A DNA stretch of 64,000 nucleotides from Clostridiaceae bacterium 14S0207 (GTDB lineage: Bacteria > Bacillota > Clostridia > Clostridiales > Clostridiaceae). Positions 26,309-36,369 of the stretch are shown piece by piece. The stretch covers positions 310,001-374,000 of the forward strand of contig CP026600.1 of assembly GCA_003288255.1 (NCBI GenBank), written 5' to 3'. The stretch's first letter is position 1. The number at the start of each line of letters is the position of its first letter. Made by a program: the position numbers and the translations under genes. Below the pieces are notes generated by a model. That model was given only the letters and a program-made list of their open reading frames with translations, did not search any database and was not told the DNA's origin.

Positions 26309-28249
26309 CTAGTTTTCTAATTTTTTATTTGCATTGATTTCTTCTACTAACTCATTTAAGTATTCCCAACGCTCCATCTTTTCTTCAAGTTTTTTTTCAA
26401 GAGATTCTTTTTTCACAAGTAATTCTTGAAGTTTTGAATAATTGGAAGCATTTTTTGTAATTTCATCTTCAGTTTCTACTATAGTATTTTCTATATTTTC
26501 AATAATACTCTCAATTTCATCATATTCCCTTTGATCTTTATAAGATAATTTTAAAAGTTTTTTTTCTTTTTTTATAGGATTATCAATTTTTTTATTAGAA
26601 TTATTCACAGTTTGATTTTTGTTTTCTTCAAGTTGTTCACATTCTGTGGATAAATTTCGTTTATATTCTATAAAGTCTGAATAATTTCCGGTATGCTCTA
26701 ATACCTGACCGTTTCCTTCATAAGAAAAAATTTTATTTGCTATTTTATCAAGAAAGTATCTGTCATGGGATACAGTCATAATTGGGCCATTAAAGTTTTC
26801 TATGTAGTCTTCTAAAATTTCCAATGTTGCTATATCCAAATCATTTGTAGGCTCATCTAATAGTAAAACATTAGGTGCTTCCATTAAAATTTTTAATAAA
26901 AATAATCGTCTTCTTTCTCCACCGGATAATTTATAAATAGGGGTCCACTGAGCTTCTGGTGGAAATAAAAATTTTTCTAACATCTGAGAAGCTGAAATTC
27001 TATCACCTTCTTTAGTTAAGATAAATTCAGCAGTTTCTTTGATATATTCTATAACTCTTAAATTTTCATCCATATTGTAATTTGACTGAGAAAAGTAACC
27101 TAATTTTACTGTTTCACCAAGAACAACTTCTCCACTATCAGGTTTTAATCTGTTAGCAATTAAATTCATTAAGGTTGATTTACCTATTCCATTAGGTCCA
27201 ATAATTCCTATTCTATCATCCTTAGTCATAATATAAGAAAAATCTTTTATAATATTTTTTTCATTAAAGTTTTTATTAACTTTATCTAAAATAATTATTT
27301 TATTACCAAGTCTTGAATGAGCTGTAGATATTTCTAAATTATCATTTTTATTTATAGGATCTTCAGAAGAAAGTTCTTGAAAACGGTCAATCCTAGCTTT
27401 TTGTTTTGTACTTCTAGCTTTAGCACCTCTTCTTATCCAAGCAAGTTCACGTCTTAAAAGATTTTGACGTTTATCCTCCTTAGCTGATTCCAATTCTTCA
27501 CGTTCAACTTTTTTTTCTAAAAAGCTACTAAAGTTTCCTTCATATGAAAATAGTCTACCATGATCAATTTCTAAAATTCGATTAGATACTCTATCTAAAA
27601 AATATCTATCATGAGTAATCATAAGTACAGAACCTTTTCTAGAATTTAAAAATTCTTCAAGCCATGCTATACTCTCATTGTCCATGTGATTTGTAGGCTC
27701 ATCTAATATAAGGAGCTCAGCAGGGGAAATTAAAACTTGAGCAAGAGCTATTCTCTTTTTTTGTCCTCCTGATAATGTAGAAACTTTTTTATCAAAATCT
27801 TTAATACCTAATTTAGTTAAGATAGTTTTAGCCCTACTTTCTAAATCCCAACCATCTAAAGCATCTATTTTAGCAGAAAGTGATATAAGTTTTTCGGAAA
27901 GTTTGTTATCATTAGGATCTTTATCTAATTTTTCAATAATATTTTCATAGTTTTTTAATGCAACTATAACAGGAGAGTTTCCTTTAAAAATTTGTTCTAA
28001 TACTGTGGAATTATCATCAAATTCAGGGGTTTGGGGAAGATATTCTATATTAACTTTGTTATTTTTTATAATAGTGCCTTCATCACACTCTTCTAAACCA
28101 GCAATAATTTTAAGAAGAGTGGATTTACCAGTTCCATTAACACCAATAATACCTATCTTTTCACCTTCGTTAATTCCAAAAGAAATTTTATTTAAAAGAA
28201 TTTTTTCGCTATAACTTTTACTTAAGTTTTCTATAGAAATTAAATTCAT
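26309..28249 (-). CDS. ABC-F family ATPase (Uup/YfmR-like)
   Basis: 646 residues with two ABC domains and no membrane helices. First domain: GVNGTGKSTLL, TLSGGQKKRIALA, LLILDEPTNHMD. Second: GPNGIGKSTLM, KLSGGERRRLFLL, VLLLDEPTNDLD. The inter-domain linker and a Lys/Glu-rich C-terminal coiled coil (about 560-640) place it with Uup-type proteins. These act on ribosomes to resolve stalling or on DNA repair, while some relatives protect from antibiotics. It stands alone on the minus strand. Confidence 0.88.
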   Translation of the reverse strand: MNLISIENLSKSYSEKILLNKISFGINEGEKIGIIGVNGTGKSTLLKIIAGLEECDEGTIIKNNKVNIEYLPQTPEFDDNSTVLEQIFKGNSPVIVALKNYENIIEKLDKDPNDNKLSEKLISLSAKIDALDGWDLESRAKTILTKLGIKDFDKKVSTLSGGQKKRIALAQVLISPAELLILDEPTNHMDNESIAWLEEFLNSRKGSVLMITHDRYFLDRVSNRILEIDHGRLFSYEGNFSSFLEKKVEREELESAKEDKRQNLLRRELAWIRRGAKARSTKQKARIDRFQELSSEDPINKNDNLEISTAHSRLGNKIIILDKVNKNFNEKNIIKDFSYIMTKDDRIGIIGPNGIGKSTLMNLIANRLKPDSGEVVLGETVKLGYFSQSNYNMDENLRVIEYIKETAEFILTKEGDRISASQMLEKFLFPPEAQWTPIYKLSGGERRRLFLLKILMEAPNVLLLDEPTNDLDIATLEILEDYIENFNGPIMTVSHDRYFLDKIANKIFSYEGNGQVLEHTGNYSDFIEYKRNLSTECEQLEENKNQTVNNSNKKIDNPIKKEKKLLKLSYKDQREYDEIESIIENIENTIVETEDEITKNASNYSKLQELLVKKESLEKKLEEKMERWEYLNELVEEINANKKLEN

Positions 28250-28367
28250 ATATAACCATCCTTTAAATCAATATTTTATATAAAAGTTTTTTATTTTTGG
28301 ATTGTAATAATATCATAAATATAACTTTATCTTAAAATAGCATGGATTTCAAATAAACATTGTATTT

Positions 28368-29393
28368 TTATTTAATATATTTAATTAAATCATTAATTAT
28401 AGGAATTTTTATATTTTGAGGCATTAAATTTTCAGGCTTAGGTAATACACCAATTTTTAATTTTAACATTACATATTGAGCAATAAAAAATTGAAATAGT
28501 AATATGGAACCATGAGTCATAGGAAGAAGATATCTATCGCTACCTTCTAATTCTTTAAATAAAAGACTTCTACTTGTAATTGGCAAAGTTTCATCATAAA
28601 TTCCATCAATGAAAGTTACCTTATCTTTATTTAATAGGTGTCCATAGGATAGAGGATCAATTTTAAAAAGTGGATGAATTTCTTCGGAATTTAACAGTTC
28701 ATTTAAACAAAATTTTCTAACGGTAGGAAGTTGTTTGTCATAAGTGCCATATAATTTATATTTATCTTGTAAAAAATAATCTGTTGTATATCCATTTTCA
28801 AACATTCTTCTGGCAAATTTTCCAACAGAACATTCATGAATTATTTTAGGAAAATATCCTCCAGTATTAAGTAAAATAGTTTCATCTATTCTAGGGTCTA
28901 TACAACTAGCAATTGAACTTAACATTCCACCAAGACAATATCCTAAAATACAGTTTTTTTCTTTCCAACGGTTAGTTTCTTCTAAAAAATCTATAGAAGA
29001 TTGGATGTCTACTATGGCATGTTCCCAAGCATTATACATAGTTTTAATATCGGGATATACATAATTTTTACCACTTACACAACCTTTTGCTACACGTGTA
29101 TAATGACCTGGAAGAATTAATATATTACAACTTACATTGAAGGAAGCTAGAGTTGGACCAAGCCAAAATAAAAATCTTATGTTTTTAGTTCCTAAGCCAT
29201 GAATAATTAATGCTGAACCTTTAGCAGGAGTTTTGGGTTCAAAGTTATACAGTTCAATAGTCTCAGTACCAGGGTTAGAAAATTTATAAGGACTTTTAAA
29301 TTTTATATAATTACATCTATAAAATTTTCCTTTTTTAATAAAGCCACTATTGTAAGAAGTTTGAGTTTTTTCATATCTAAAATTTATTTTCAT
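28368..29393 (-). CDS. Alpha/beta hydrolase with PhaC-like nucleophile box
   Basis: 341 residues. The oxyanion motif is ALIIHGLGTKN and the nucleophile elbow is GYCLGGML, i.e. G-x-C-x-G-G with cysteine, as in polyhydroxyalkanoate synthases rather than the usual G-x-S-x-G. A candidate Asp is in DGIYDETLP and His in TMTHGSILLF. No phasin or phaE gene is near. Substrate unknown; a thioesterase, lipase-like or dienelactone-hydrolase-like enzyme is possible. The start is the ATG at 29393 behind AGGATGG. Confidence 0.7.
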   Translation of the reverse strand: MKINFRYEKTQTSYNSGFIKKGKFYRCNYIKFKSPYKFSNPGTETIELYNFEPKTPAKGSALIIHGLGTKNIRFLFWLGPTLASFNVSCNILILPGHYTRVAKGCVSGKNYVYPDIKTMYNAWEHAIVDIQSSIDFLEETNRWKEKNCILGYCLGGMLSSIASCIDPRIDETILLNTGGYFPKIIHECSVGKFARRMFENGYTTDYFLQDKYKLYGTYDKQLPTVRKFCLNELLNSEEIHPLFKIDPLSYGHLLNKDKVTFIDGIYDETLPITSRSLLFKELEGSDRYLLPMTHGSILLFQFFIAQYVMLKLKIGVLPKPENLMPQNIKIPIINDLIKYIK

Positions 29394-29533
29394 ATAAACC
29401 ATCCTAATTATATTGATATAATTTAATAATATTAATTAGAGATTAAAAATGTTATAAAATATATTTAAAATTATTATCAAAATTTATGGTAAACACGTAT
29501 ATTAATAGTGAAGTAATTTTTAGGGAGAAAAAT

Positions 29534-29731
29534 ATGAAATTAGCTTTAAATTTTAAAAATGGTCAAAAAAGAATTTTTACTCAACAAGAAACAGATCAAA
29601 TTATAAAACAATTAAATTACATGAAACTCTTTCAATTTTTTATGGGAAATAGGAAAATAAATGGCACAATAAATTTATTAGGACAACAAATTTCTGCTAA
29701 CGATGTTTTCTCAATAGAATTTATTTTATAG
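29534..29731 (+). CDS. Small conserved-looking hypothetical protein
   Basis: 65 residues: a short beta/helical protein starting MKLALNFKNGQKRIFTQQE, with no known motif. ATG 29534 has AGGGAG in front. It stops six bases before the left end of the IS1182-type element's target repeat region, so the insertion left it intact. The function is unknown. Confidence 0.55.
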   Translation: MKLALNFKNGQKRIFTQQETDQIIKQLNYMKLFQFFMGNRKINGTINLLGQQISANDVFSIEFIL

Positions 29732-30384
29732 TAATTAAAAAAGGGGCTGTCGCATTAGCATAAAAATTTATACTAACGCGGCAGCGTTTTTTTGTGTTTT
29801 ATAGAAAATTTAATGATAGTTCACCGCCTATAAGCTTAATAATTTAAAAATGTCGCACTTTAATAAGCCTTTGGTATTAAGGCTTTTTTGACTTGTAGAA
29901 TTTTAATATTTTAAAATTAGGCACTTTTTTTAAGTGAAAAAAGGTGTGTTCCAGTTCTATCTGCCTGAATTTTATTATGTAGCTTATTTATGTTATGTGC
30001 CATTGCTAATAGCATACTTTCAGCCAAAACATTTCTTTTACCTTTACTTAGATATCTACGAAATCTCATATCTTGTTTAATTTCTGCAAAAGAACCTTCA
30101 GCTTGAATGCTCCGATTCATTCTTAACTGGCATCCTTCTTCACTTACAATTCTTTCAAGATTCTCTTTGCGAAGCATGTTAAATAGCTTTGATATTTCAA
30201 TATTTTTAACTCTTTCTTCTAAGGGTGTTTTGCTATTATTACCTTTTATGCATTTACTCTTGTAAACGCAATTACTACAGTTTTCACAAGTATAAATTGT
30301 TTTTTCACTTATATAGCCTGTCTTGCTTTTTCTTTTTATTGTCTTATTAAAATGTACCCTTTGTCAAGGACGTTTTAAAAAAGA

Positions 30385-31218
30385 CTATATGATAAGATGA
30401 TTTCTGTATTGAACAGGAGTCATCTTATTTAAGTTCCATTGGTATCTGTAGTTATTGTAATAGTTCATGTAGTTATCTATTTCTATTTTTAATTGATTTA
30501 GATTTTCATATTTTTTTAAATCTACTTCGTCTTTAAAATGCCCAAAGAATGATTCCTGCGGAGCATTATCCCAGCAGTTACCACGTCTAGACATTGATTG
30601 TCCTAATCCAAGTTCGCGGATCACTTTTTGAACTTTAGGACTTGTATAATGTACGCCTTGATCTGAATGAATATAAGCTTCGCTATGAAGTTTAATATTA
30701 GAATTTGATTTAAGTTTTTTTAGAGTATCTATAACTATATCAAGTTTAAGGTTGTCGGAGACATTGTACGCTAATATCTCATTGGTAGATGAATCCTTAA
30801 TAGTTGATAGATAAGCCCTTTGGTTATTTTTATAGGTTAGATATGTAATATCTGTTAAAAGAATTTTTCCAGGAGTTTTTTGCTTAAATTTTCTATTTAG
30901 CAAATTGGGCACAACAGTATGCGCTTTTGTAGCCTTCATCATTCTTCGATAAGGATTGGCTTTCCGAATTGGACAAATAATATTATATTTTTTCATTATT
31001 CTTCTAATGCGTTTTAGATTATAAATTATATCAAATTGATTTTGTAAAACCATTTTAATTTGTCTAGCACCTTTTTTATGATTTTTAAAATTAAATGCCT
31101 TCAAAATGTTTTCCTTAGAGATTTCATCTAGACTGTCTCTTTGAATTCTTGTATTTTTAGCGTTTTTAGAAAAAAACTTATAATACCCAGATCTAGATAC
31201 TCCTACAACTTTACACAA
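30385..31218 (-). CDS. IS3-family transposase OrfB (DDE integrase core)
   Basis: 277 residues from the first ATG. It has an HTH_21-like region (GARQIKMVLQ), a retroviral-integrase core with LLTDITYLTY (first Asp), YIHSDQGVHYT (second Asp) and the Glu in APQESFFGHFKDE, and a closing WNLNKMTPVQYRNH. The frame is open further upstream to the end of orfA, so the real product is probably an OrfAB fusion made by -1 frameshifting at A6 (31299-31304). Confidence 0.92.
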   Translation of the reverse strand: MCKVVGVSRSGYYKFFSKNAKNTRIQRDSLDEISKENILKAFNFKNHKKGARQIKMVLQNQFDIIYNLKRIRRIMKKYNIICPIRKANPYRRMMKATKAHTVVPNLLNRKFKQKTPGKILLTDITYLTYKNNQRAYLSTIKDSSTNEILAYNVSDNLKLDIVIDTLKKLKSNSNIKLHSEAYIHSDQGVHYTSPKVQKVIRELGLGQSMSRRGNCWDNAPQESFFGHFKDEVDLKKYENLNQLKIEIDNYMNYYNNYRYQWNLNKMTPVQYRNHLII

Positions 31219-31295
31219 ATAAGTTACTAAATTTTTAAGTTTATATTTTTCAATTACTTGTTTAATAACAATAAATTTTTCTCTAGATAATAATT

Positions 31296-31715
31296 TTATT
31301 TTTTCTTTAACACCTTCCTTTCTAACATATCTAACTTTTTTAATAATTCATTTTCAGCTTGAAGCAACTCAACTTTAGCCTCGAGACGAGCATATTTTTC
31401 TGCTAAAGATAATTCTTTTTCACTTGGTCTGCCAGTATTAAGTCTTCTAGTATCTTGAAGCGCAATGGCTCCGCCAGTTTTATAAGAACTTCTCCATCTT
31501 TTGCCCGCTGATCCTACTCTTTGCATACCTAAAATTTCTATATCAAATCCACATTCTTCGAATATTTGTCTCGGAAATTTACCCAATTCATTTTCTGTTA
31601 TAAAAATTTTCTTAAATTCATCAGTATAAGTAATTCCTTTTGAACTTACTTTCTTAACATACTTATTTTTAGATAAGATTTTAACTTCGTCTTTAGTAAA
31701 TAATTCTTTACTCAT
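31296..31715 (-). CDS. IS3-family transposase OrfA
   Basis: 139 residues with helix-turn-helix DNA-binding features and a C-terminal leucine-rich coiled coil (LEAKVELLQAENELLKK). I chose the ATG at 31715, eight bases behind GAGG; further upstream ATGs lack a site. The gene ends immediately after A6 (minus strand, 31299-31304), AAA-AAA-TAA, with orfB in the -1 phase. That is the expected slippery site for producing OrfAB. Confidence 0.85.
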   Translation of the reverse strand: MSKELFTKDEVKILSKNKYVKKVSSKGITYTDEFKKIFITENELGKFPRQIFEECGFDIEILGMQRVGSAGKRWRSSYKTGGAIALQDTRRLNTGRPSEKELSLAEKYARLEAKVELLQAENELLKKLDMLERKVLKKK

Positions 31716-33284
31716 TTTCATAACCTCACGTTTAAAAAATTCTTTTATTCTATTATACATAAAAAAATCCTATGAAATAGACTTTTTTTAAATTGTCTAC
31801 TTCATAGGATACATTTTATATTTACTATTAGTTTTTTATTATTTTTACAAGTATAATAATCACCTAATACGGTATAATCCATGTTGCTTATTCTACTTAT
31901 ATCATTTTTATATTTCCTTGTTTTTGAAATTTCATAATTTGCTGGTTTAATATATGATAACTGTTCATTATCTTTAATATAAACATAATTTTCTTCACTT
32001 TCATAACCCGCATCCGCAACAATTTTAGAATACTTAAAGTGCAAAAAATTCTCCATACTTTTTATAAATGGAATTAATGTTGTTGTATCCGTAGGCTGAT
32101 CGCCAACAGTAAGCCATACGATATATTCGGAATCTACTCCATGCTGAACATTGTAACCTGGTTTTAACTGACCATTTCTCATAGCATCTTCTTTCATTCT
32201 CATAAAAGTTGCATCTTTATCTGTCTTAGAATAACTATTACGTTTACCGCAGGTATAGATTTTCTGCGTATATTCTCTTAACTTACCAAGATACTCTTCG
32301 AGTTTTTCAATAGAACGTTGAATAGGAGTTTTTCTTTTGCCACATCCATGTACAAATTGGATATTTTCTTTTTGTTTTAAAGAGTAAAGTTGTTTGCGTA
32401 GCTTCTTTACATGCTTTATTTTTACTTTGTTTTCATATATAAGTTTTATTCCATAAAGTTCTTCACATTCAGCTACTAAATCACCTAATTTAGAAAGCAA
32501 TTTCTGTAAGTTCTTTGAAACTGCTTTTTTCCAAACAAAAGTATATTTATTAGCACATGCCTCTATCTTTGTGCCATCAATAAATATAGAATCTCCTAAT
32601 ATTTCTCCAATCTCATAAAAAAAATTAGTCATTTCAGCCATAATTATTTCCGAACAGGGCGCAAGGTGAAGACTACGAAATCTTGCAAATGTAGAATGAT
32701 CTGGTACCGGCGACCCTTCTAGGAGATACATAAAATTAACATCCCTTTTGCAAGAGTTTTCCATTTCCCTAGAAGAATACCTACGGTTCATATAAGAATA
32801 AAATACAATCTTCAGCATCTGACGAGGCGTAGCCTGATTTTCCCTTAATCGGGAATAAGTCGAATATAAATCTGTTAAATCCATCTCCTCTACAAATTGA
32901 CTTAGCAAACGCACCGAATCATTATTTGGAATCATGTATTCAATATTTAGTGGAAGTTTTAATTGATAATTTCCATGATTTGAAGTATAATTTTTATGTA
33001 AATTAATATGTTTTGGCATATATTAATTTTACTATAAATCTTTCACTCTTTCGAGTGGGAGATTTATTTTTTACGCAAAAAGCTGTCGCACTATTTTTTA
33101 GTGCGACAGCCCCTTTTTATTATTTTTATTTTAAATACTACAAAAAAGAAAATATTTTTATATTTTTTTATATAAGGAAAATATAATGGAGTTTTTTACA
33201 AAGCATGCAATTAATAAAATAAAAAAATAAATGTGAATCAAAAAGAAAAGTTAACGATAGTATTATTAAGGGGGGAAATGAATT

Positions 33285-36149
33285 ATGAAGAAAAGAGTTT
33301 TAAGTAGTTTAATAGCTATAACGTTAACATTAAGTATAATTACTCCATCAGTTTTTGCTAGTGAAAATTCTCTTTGGAATAATGTTAAAAATGGTATTGA
33401 CAAAACAGGACAAGCTGTAGTTCTTAAAGTAAATAACAAACAAGTTGGTGTATCAGAAAAAAGCAAAGTGGATGTAGATTTAGGTACAAAAATACATAAA
33501 ACTATAGGTAATAGTAAAAAACTTAATTATTCAATTAATAATAGCAATAAAAAGAAAAGTATGGATGAACTTTATAAAGATGCATATGATGCAACTAAAA
33601 GAAGTTTACAAGAAAAAACACAAAGATCTATTAAAGAAGCAAGAAGTGCAATTGCTAAATTACCTAAAAATTTAGATTGGGCAATTGGTGAATTTTCTAA
33701 ACAAGTGGATACAGTACAACATCCTATTTTTGTTAAAATAATAAATTTTATAAATAAATCTAAAGGTACAAAGGCTCAAATAGATATAAATAATGGAAGA
33801 GAGTTAGTTAACGATGTGATAGAGGAGCAATATAAAAGAACGTGGTCTTCGGAGTTGGATAAAATTCAACAAGAAAAAATAAATATAGCGGTAAATAAAT
33901 TTAAAAATTCTACTATAATACAGTATAATACTTTAGATTTAACAGATGCAAAAATGGAAATAGATGACTTGGCTAAAGTAGAATATAATGTTGGAGTTAA
34001 ACAATGGATAAATAATTATAAACATCAAATAGATAATGAAGTATTTGGTTTAAAAAATTTAACACATGAATATTCTAAAATGCTAAGTAAAGGTTTAAGT
34101 AGAGAAGAAATTAATAAAGTAACTAGTTGTAAGAATATAGATGAGCTAGTGAGATATCTAAAATCTATAAAAGTCAACGATAATAAGGCTATGAATGTAG
34201 GGAAATTCTGGGCAAGTATAAGTTTTAACATACCTTCTTATGGTATAAAGTCAGATATACAAATAGAACATAATACAGAAAAAACTATTTCACAGTTAAT
34301 TGGAGAAGCTAAAGAAAAATTAAATTTAGGAGATTTACACAATATAAGTAAAAATTTAATTTTGCCAAGTAAGGGCGAAAATGGTGTAAATATAGAATGG
34401 AAATCTTCAAATGAAGACATAATTAGTAAAAATGGGAAAGTAACAAGACCTAAAGCAAGTGAAGGAAATAAAATTGTTACTTTAACAGCGATTTTGTCCA
34501 AGGATGGGATTCAAGATACTAAAACTTTTGAAGTAATAGTTAAGTCACAAGAATTTAGTGATAATGATTTAGTAAATAGAGCAACTAATGAGTTGACTCT
34601 AGAGGGAAATCTTTCTGCATTAGTAGATGATTTAAAATTATATAATTATGATAAAACAAACAAAGTTAAAATAAGTTGGAAATCTAATAAAGAATATATT
34701 ATTTCTAATGAAGGAAAAGTTGTAAGAACTAATAAAGATGAGTCAGTAGTATTAACGGCTATTTTATCAAAAGGAAAAGTGATTAAAAATAAAAACTTTA
34801 ATATAGTAGTAAAAGCTAAAGAAGAAAATATAGAAAAAGAATTAATACTTGTTAGAGATTCATTAGAAATAAAAAATAGAAATAATATAGTTGAGGATAT
34901 TATTTTACCGACTTCTTTAGAAGGATGCACTATATCATGGAAGTCAAATAATCCTAAAGTAGTAAGTTCTAATGGGAAAGTAAAAAGACCTATACTAGGT
35001 AAAGCGGATTGCAAAGTTAGACTTACAGCAATGGTTAGTAAGAATGGAAAGAATGTAACTAAAGATTTTGATGTAATAGTCAAGTCTAAAAGAGAGTTAA
35101 TTGCTAATAATAAAGCAGAATTTATATCCATATTAGAAGATAATTTAAAATATTTTCCTGAAAGATTGAGAATAAGAATTCCTCAATATAATAAAAATGA
35201 TTACAACCTAGAGATAGTAGAGGATGTACTTACCACAAATCCAGATTTAGATTATGGAAAACCAGAATTAAATGCAAGTCTTTCTTCAAAAGATAGAGTA
35301 GAATACATTTTAGATTTAAAATTAAATTATGCTATATCAATTGATACTATGAAAAGAGAAAAATCAGAGGTTGAGAGAGAAGTCCAAAGAATAATTAAAA
35401 CAGTTATAAAAAAGGGTATGACAGATGTAGAAAAAGAACTAGCATTGCATGACTATATTGTTAAAACCGCGGATTATAATGTACAGAATTATAATAATGG
35501 AGTTTTTAAAGCTGAAGATCACAATGCATATGGAGTTTTAATTTTACACAAGGGAGTTTGTGAGAGTTATGCAAAAGCTATGCAACTATTATTAAATGCA
35601 GCAAACATTGAATGTAAATATGTTACAGGAACTTCCAAATATAATGGAAGACCAGGACTTGGACATGCATGGAATATGGTTAAGTTAGATAACGAATGGT
35701 ATAATTTAGATGCTACTTGGGATGATCCAATATCAGATAGGAATGGCTCTATTGAAGTTTCTGAAAACTATTTTATGCCTGTTATTCATAAGTATTTTAA
35801 TGTAACTGATGAAATACTTAATAGAGATCACATAAGAGGAGAATATGAGGAAAAAAATTATCCTAAATGCACAGGTACTAAATATGCCTATGAAAATTTA
35901 GATATTGATGAATATACAAGTGACGGAAAATTAATAAAAACAGTTAAAAATAGGGAAAGTTTGGATACAGAAATATTAGATGCTTTAGATAAAAAGAAAA
36001 AGAATTTAATATTAAGAATTCAAGGATTTAAGATGAGCCAAGAACAATTTGCTGAGGAAGTGGAAAAAATAGCTAAGGGAAATTATGATCTTAGTTGGGA
36101 TACAATAGTTTCTGATGAGAATCATGTACAATACAATTTATTTTGGTAA
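33285..36149 (+). CDS. Secreted protein: shared N-terminal domain, Ig-like repeats, transglutaminase-like domain
   Basis: 954 residues with a signal peptide (cleavage after SVFA). The ~320-residue N-terminal helical domain is shared with the next two genes (LYKDAYDATKRSLQEKTQ, LDWAIGEFSKQVD, TWSSELDKIQQEK). Then come three atrophied bacterial Ig-like repeats (residues ~340-610; each has an IxWxSxxxxIIxxxGxV core) and a transglutaminase-like domain (~700-850) with Cys in HKGVCESYAKAM, His in GHAWNMVKL and Asp in YNLDATWDDP. The catalytic triad is intact. No LPXTG or S-layer motif is seen. Site: AAGGGGGGAAATGAATT. Confidence 0.85.
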   Translation: MKKRVLSSLIAITLTLSIITPSVFASENSLWNNVKNGIDKTGQAVVLKVNNKQVGVSEKSKVDVDLGTKIHKTIGNSKKLNYSINNSNKKKSMDELYKDAYDATKRSLQEKTQRSIKEARSAIAKLPKNLDWAIGEFSKQVDTVQHPIFVKIINFINKSKGTKAQIDINNGRELVNDVIEEQYKRTWSSELDKIQQEKINIAVNKFKNSTIIQYNTLDLTDAKMEIDDLAKVEYNVGVKQWINNYKHQIDNEVFGLKNLTHEYSKMLSKGLSREEINKVTSCKNIDELVRYLKSIKVNDNKAMNVGKFWASISFNIPSYGIKSDIQIEHNTEKTISQLIGEAKEKLNLGDLHNISKNLILPSKGENGVNIEWKSSNEDIISKNGKVTRPKASEGNKIVTLTAILSKDGIQDTKTFEVIVKSQEFSDNDLVNRATNELTLEGNLSALVDDLKLYNYDKTNKVKISWKSNKEYIISNEGKVVRTNKDESVVLTAILSKGKVIKNKNFNIVVKAKEENIEKELILVRDSLEIKNRNNIVEDIILPTSLEGCTISWKSNNPKVVSSNGKVKRPILGKADCKVRLTAMVSKNGKNVTKDFDVIVKSKRELIANNKAEFISILEDNLKYFPERLRIRIPQYNKNDYNLEIVEDVLTTNPDLDYGKPELNASLSSKDRVEYILDLKLNYAISIDTMKREKSEVEREVQRIIKTVIKKGMTDVEKELALHDYIVKTADYNVQNYNNGVFKAEDHNAYGVLILHKGVCESYAKAMQLLLNAANIECKYVTGTSKYNGRPGLGHAWNMVKLDNEWYNLDATWDDPISDRNGSIEVSENYFMPVIHKYFNVTDEILNRDHIRGEYEEKNYPKCTGTKYAYENLDIDEYTSDGKLIKTVKNRESLDTEILDALDKKKKNLILRIQGFKMSQEQFAEEVEKIAKGNYDLSWDTIVSDENHVQYNLFW

Positions 36150-36158
36150 ATAACAATA

Positions 36159-36201
36159 AATGCCTAAAATGTTTAAAAACAATTTTAGGCATTTTTTTTA
36201 T
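36159..36201 (+). terminator. Terminator after the first secreted-protein gene
   Basis: AATGCCTAAAAT (36159-36170) pairs with ATTTTAGGCATT (36182-36193), followed by T8. Confidence 0.9.
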
Positions 36202-36369
36202 ATATAACAGAGATAATGTATAAATTTAATTTAAAATATAAAATTATACTTAATTTTATATTAAAAGAAACGATAAAAAATTTAATGAATAATGTAAATA
36301 AAGATTAAATAAAAAGTAAATTATTGTAAAACAACTTTAATTACTAAAATTTCCTTAGGAGGAATAAGA

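Larger units (their letters stand above)
30348..31818 (-). mobile_element. IS3-family (IS150-like) insertion sequence
   Basis: About 1.47 kb. The ends share TAAAATGTAYCCTWTG as inverted repeats with further similarity to TTTTAAAAAAGACTAT. TAT is repeated at 30345-30347 and 31819-31821, a 3-base target duplication as in the IS150 group. It carries overlapping-phase orfA and orfB on the minus strand and a strong subterminal hairpin (about 31769-31808). Both frames look intact, so it may be active. Confidence 0.9.
29917..33019 (-). pseudogene. IS1182-family transposase split by IS3 insertion
   Basis: The N-terminal ~400 residues (from 33019 down to 31822) and the C-terminal part (30347 down to 29917) flank the inner IS. 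The N-terminal piece runs into IS3 sequence and stops at 31802. Joining the pieces across one copy of the 3-base target repeat gives ...KKLIVNKTIKRKSKTGY..., a single open frame of 542 codons with a CENCSNCVYKSKC zinc-like motif. So the gene was intact before the IS3 landed. Confidence 0.9.
29738..33118 (-). mobile_element. IS1182-family insertion sequence interrupted by an IS3-family element
   Basis: Perfect 17-base terminal inverted repeats (AAAAAGGGGCTGTCGCA at 29738-29754 and its complement at 33102-33118) bound the element, and ATTA lies outside both ends (29734-29737 and 33119-33122) as a likely target duplication. Without the inner element it is about 1.9 kb, the normal size for IS1182. 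Both ends can fold into terminator-like hairpins. It sits 166 bases before the first secreted-protein gene. Confidence 0.9.

Noticed and set aside
30362-31804. IS3 element with ends at TGTCAAGG...CTTCA
   Set aside because: The inverted repeat extends further out (TAAAATGTAYCCT), and only the outer boundaries give a target duplication and restore the host reading frame.
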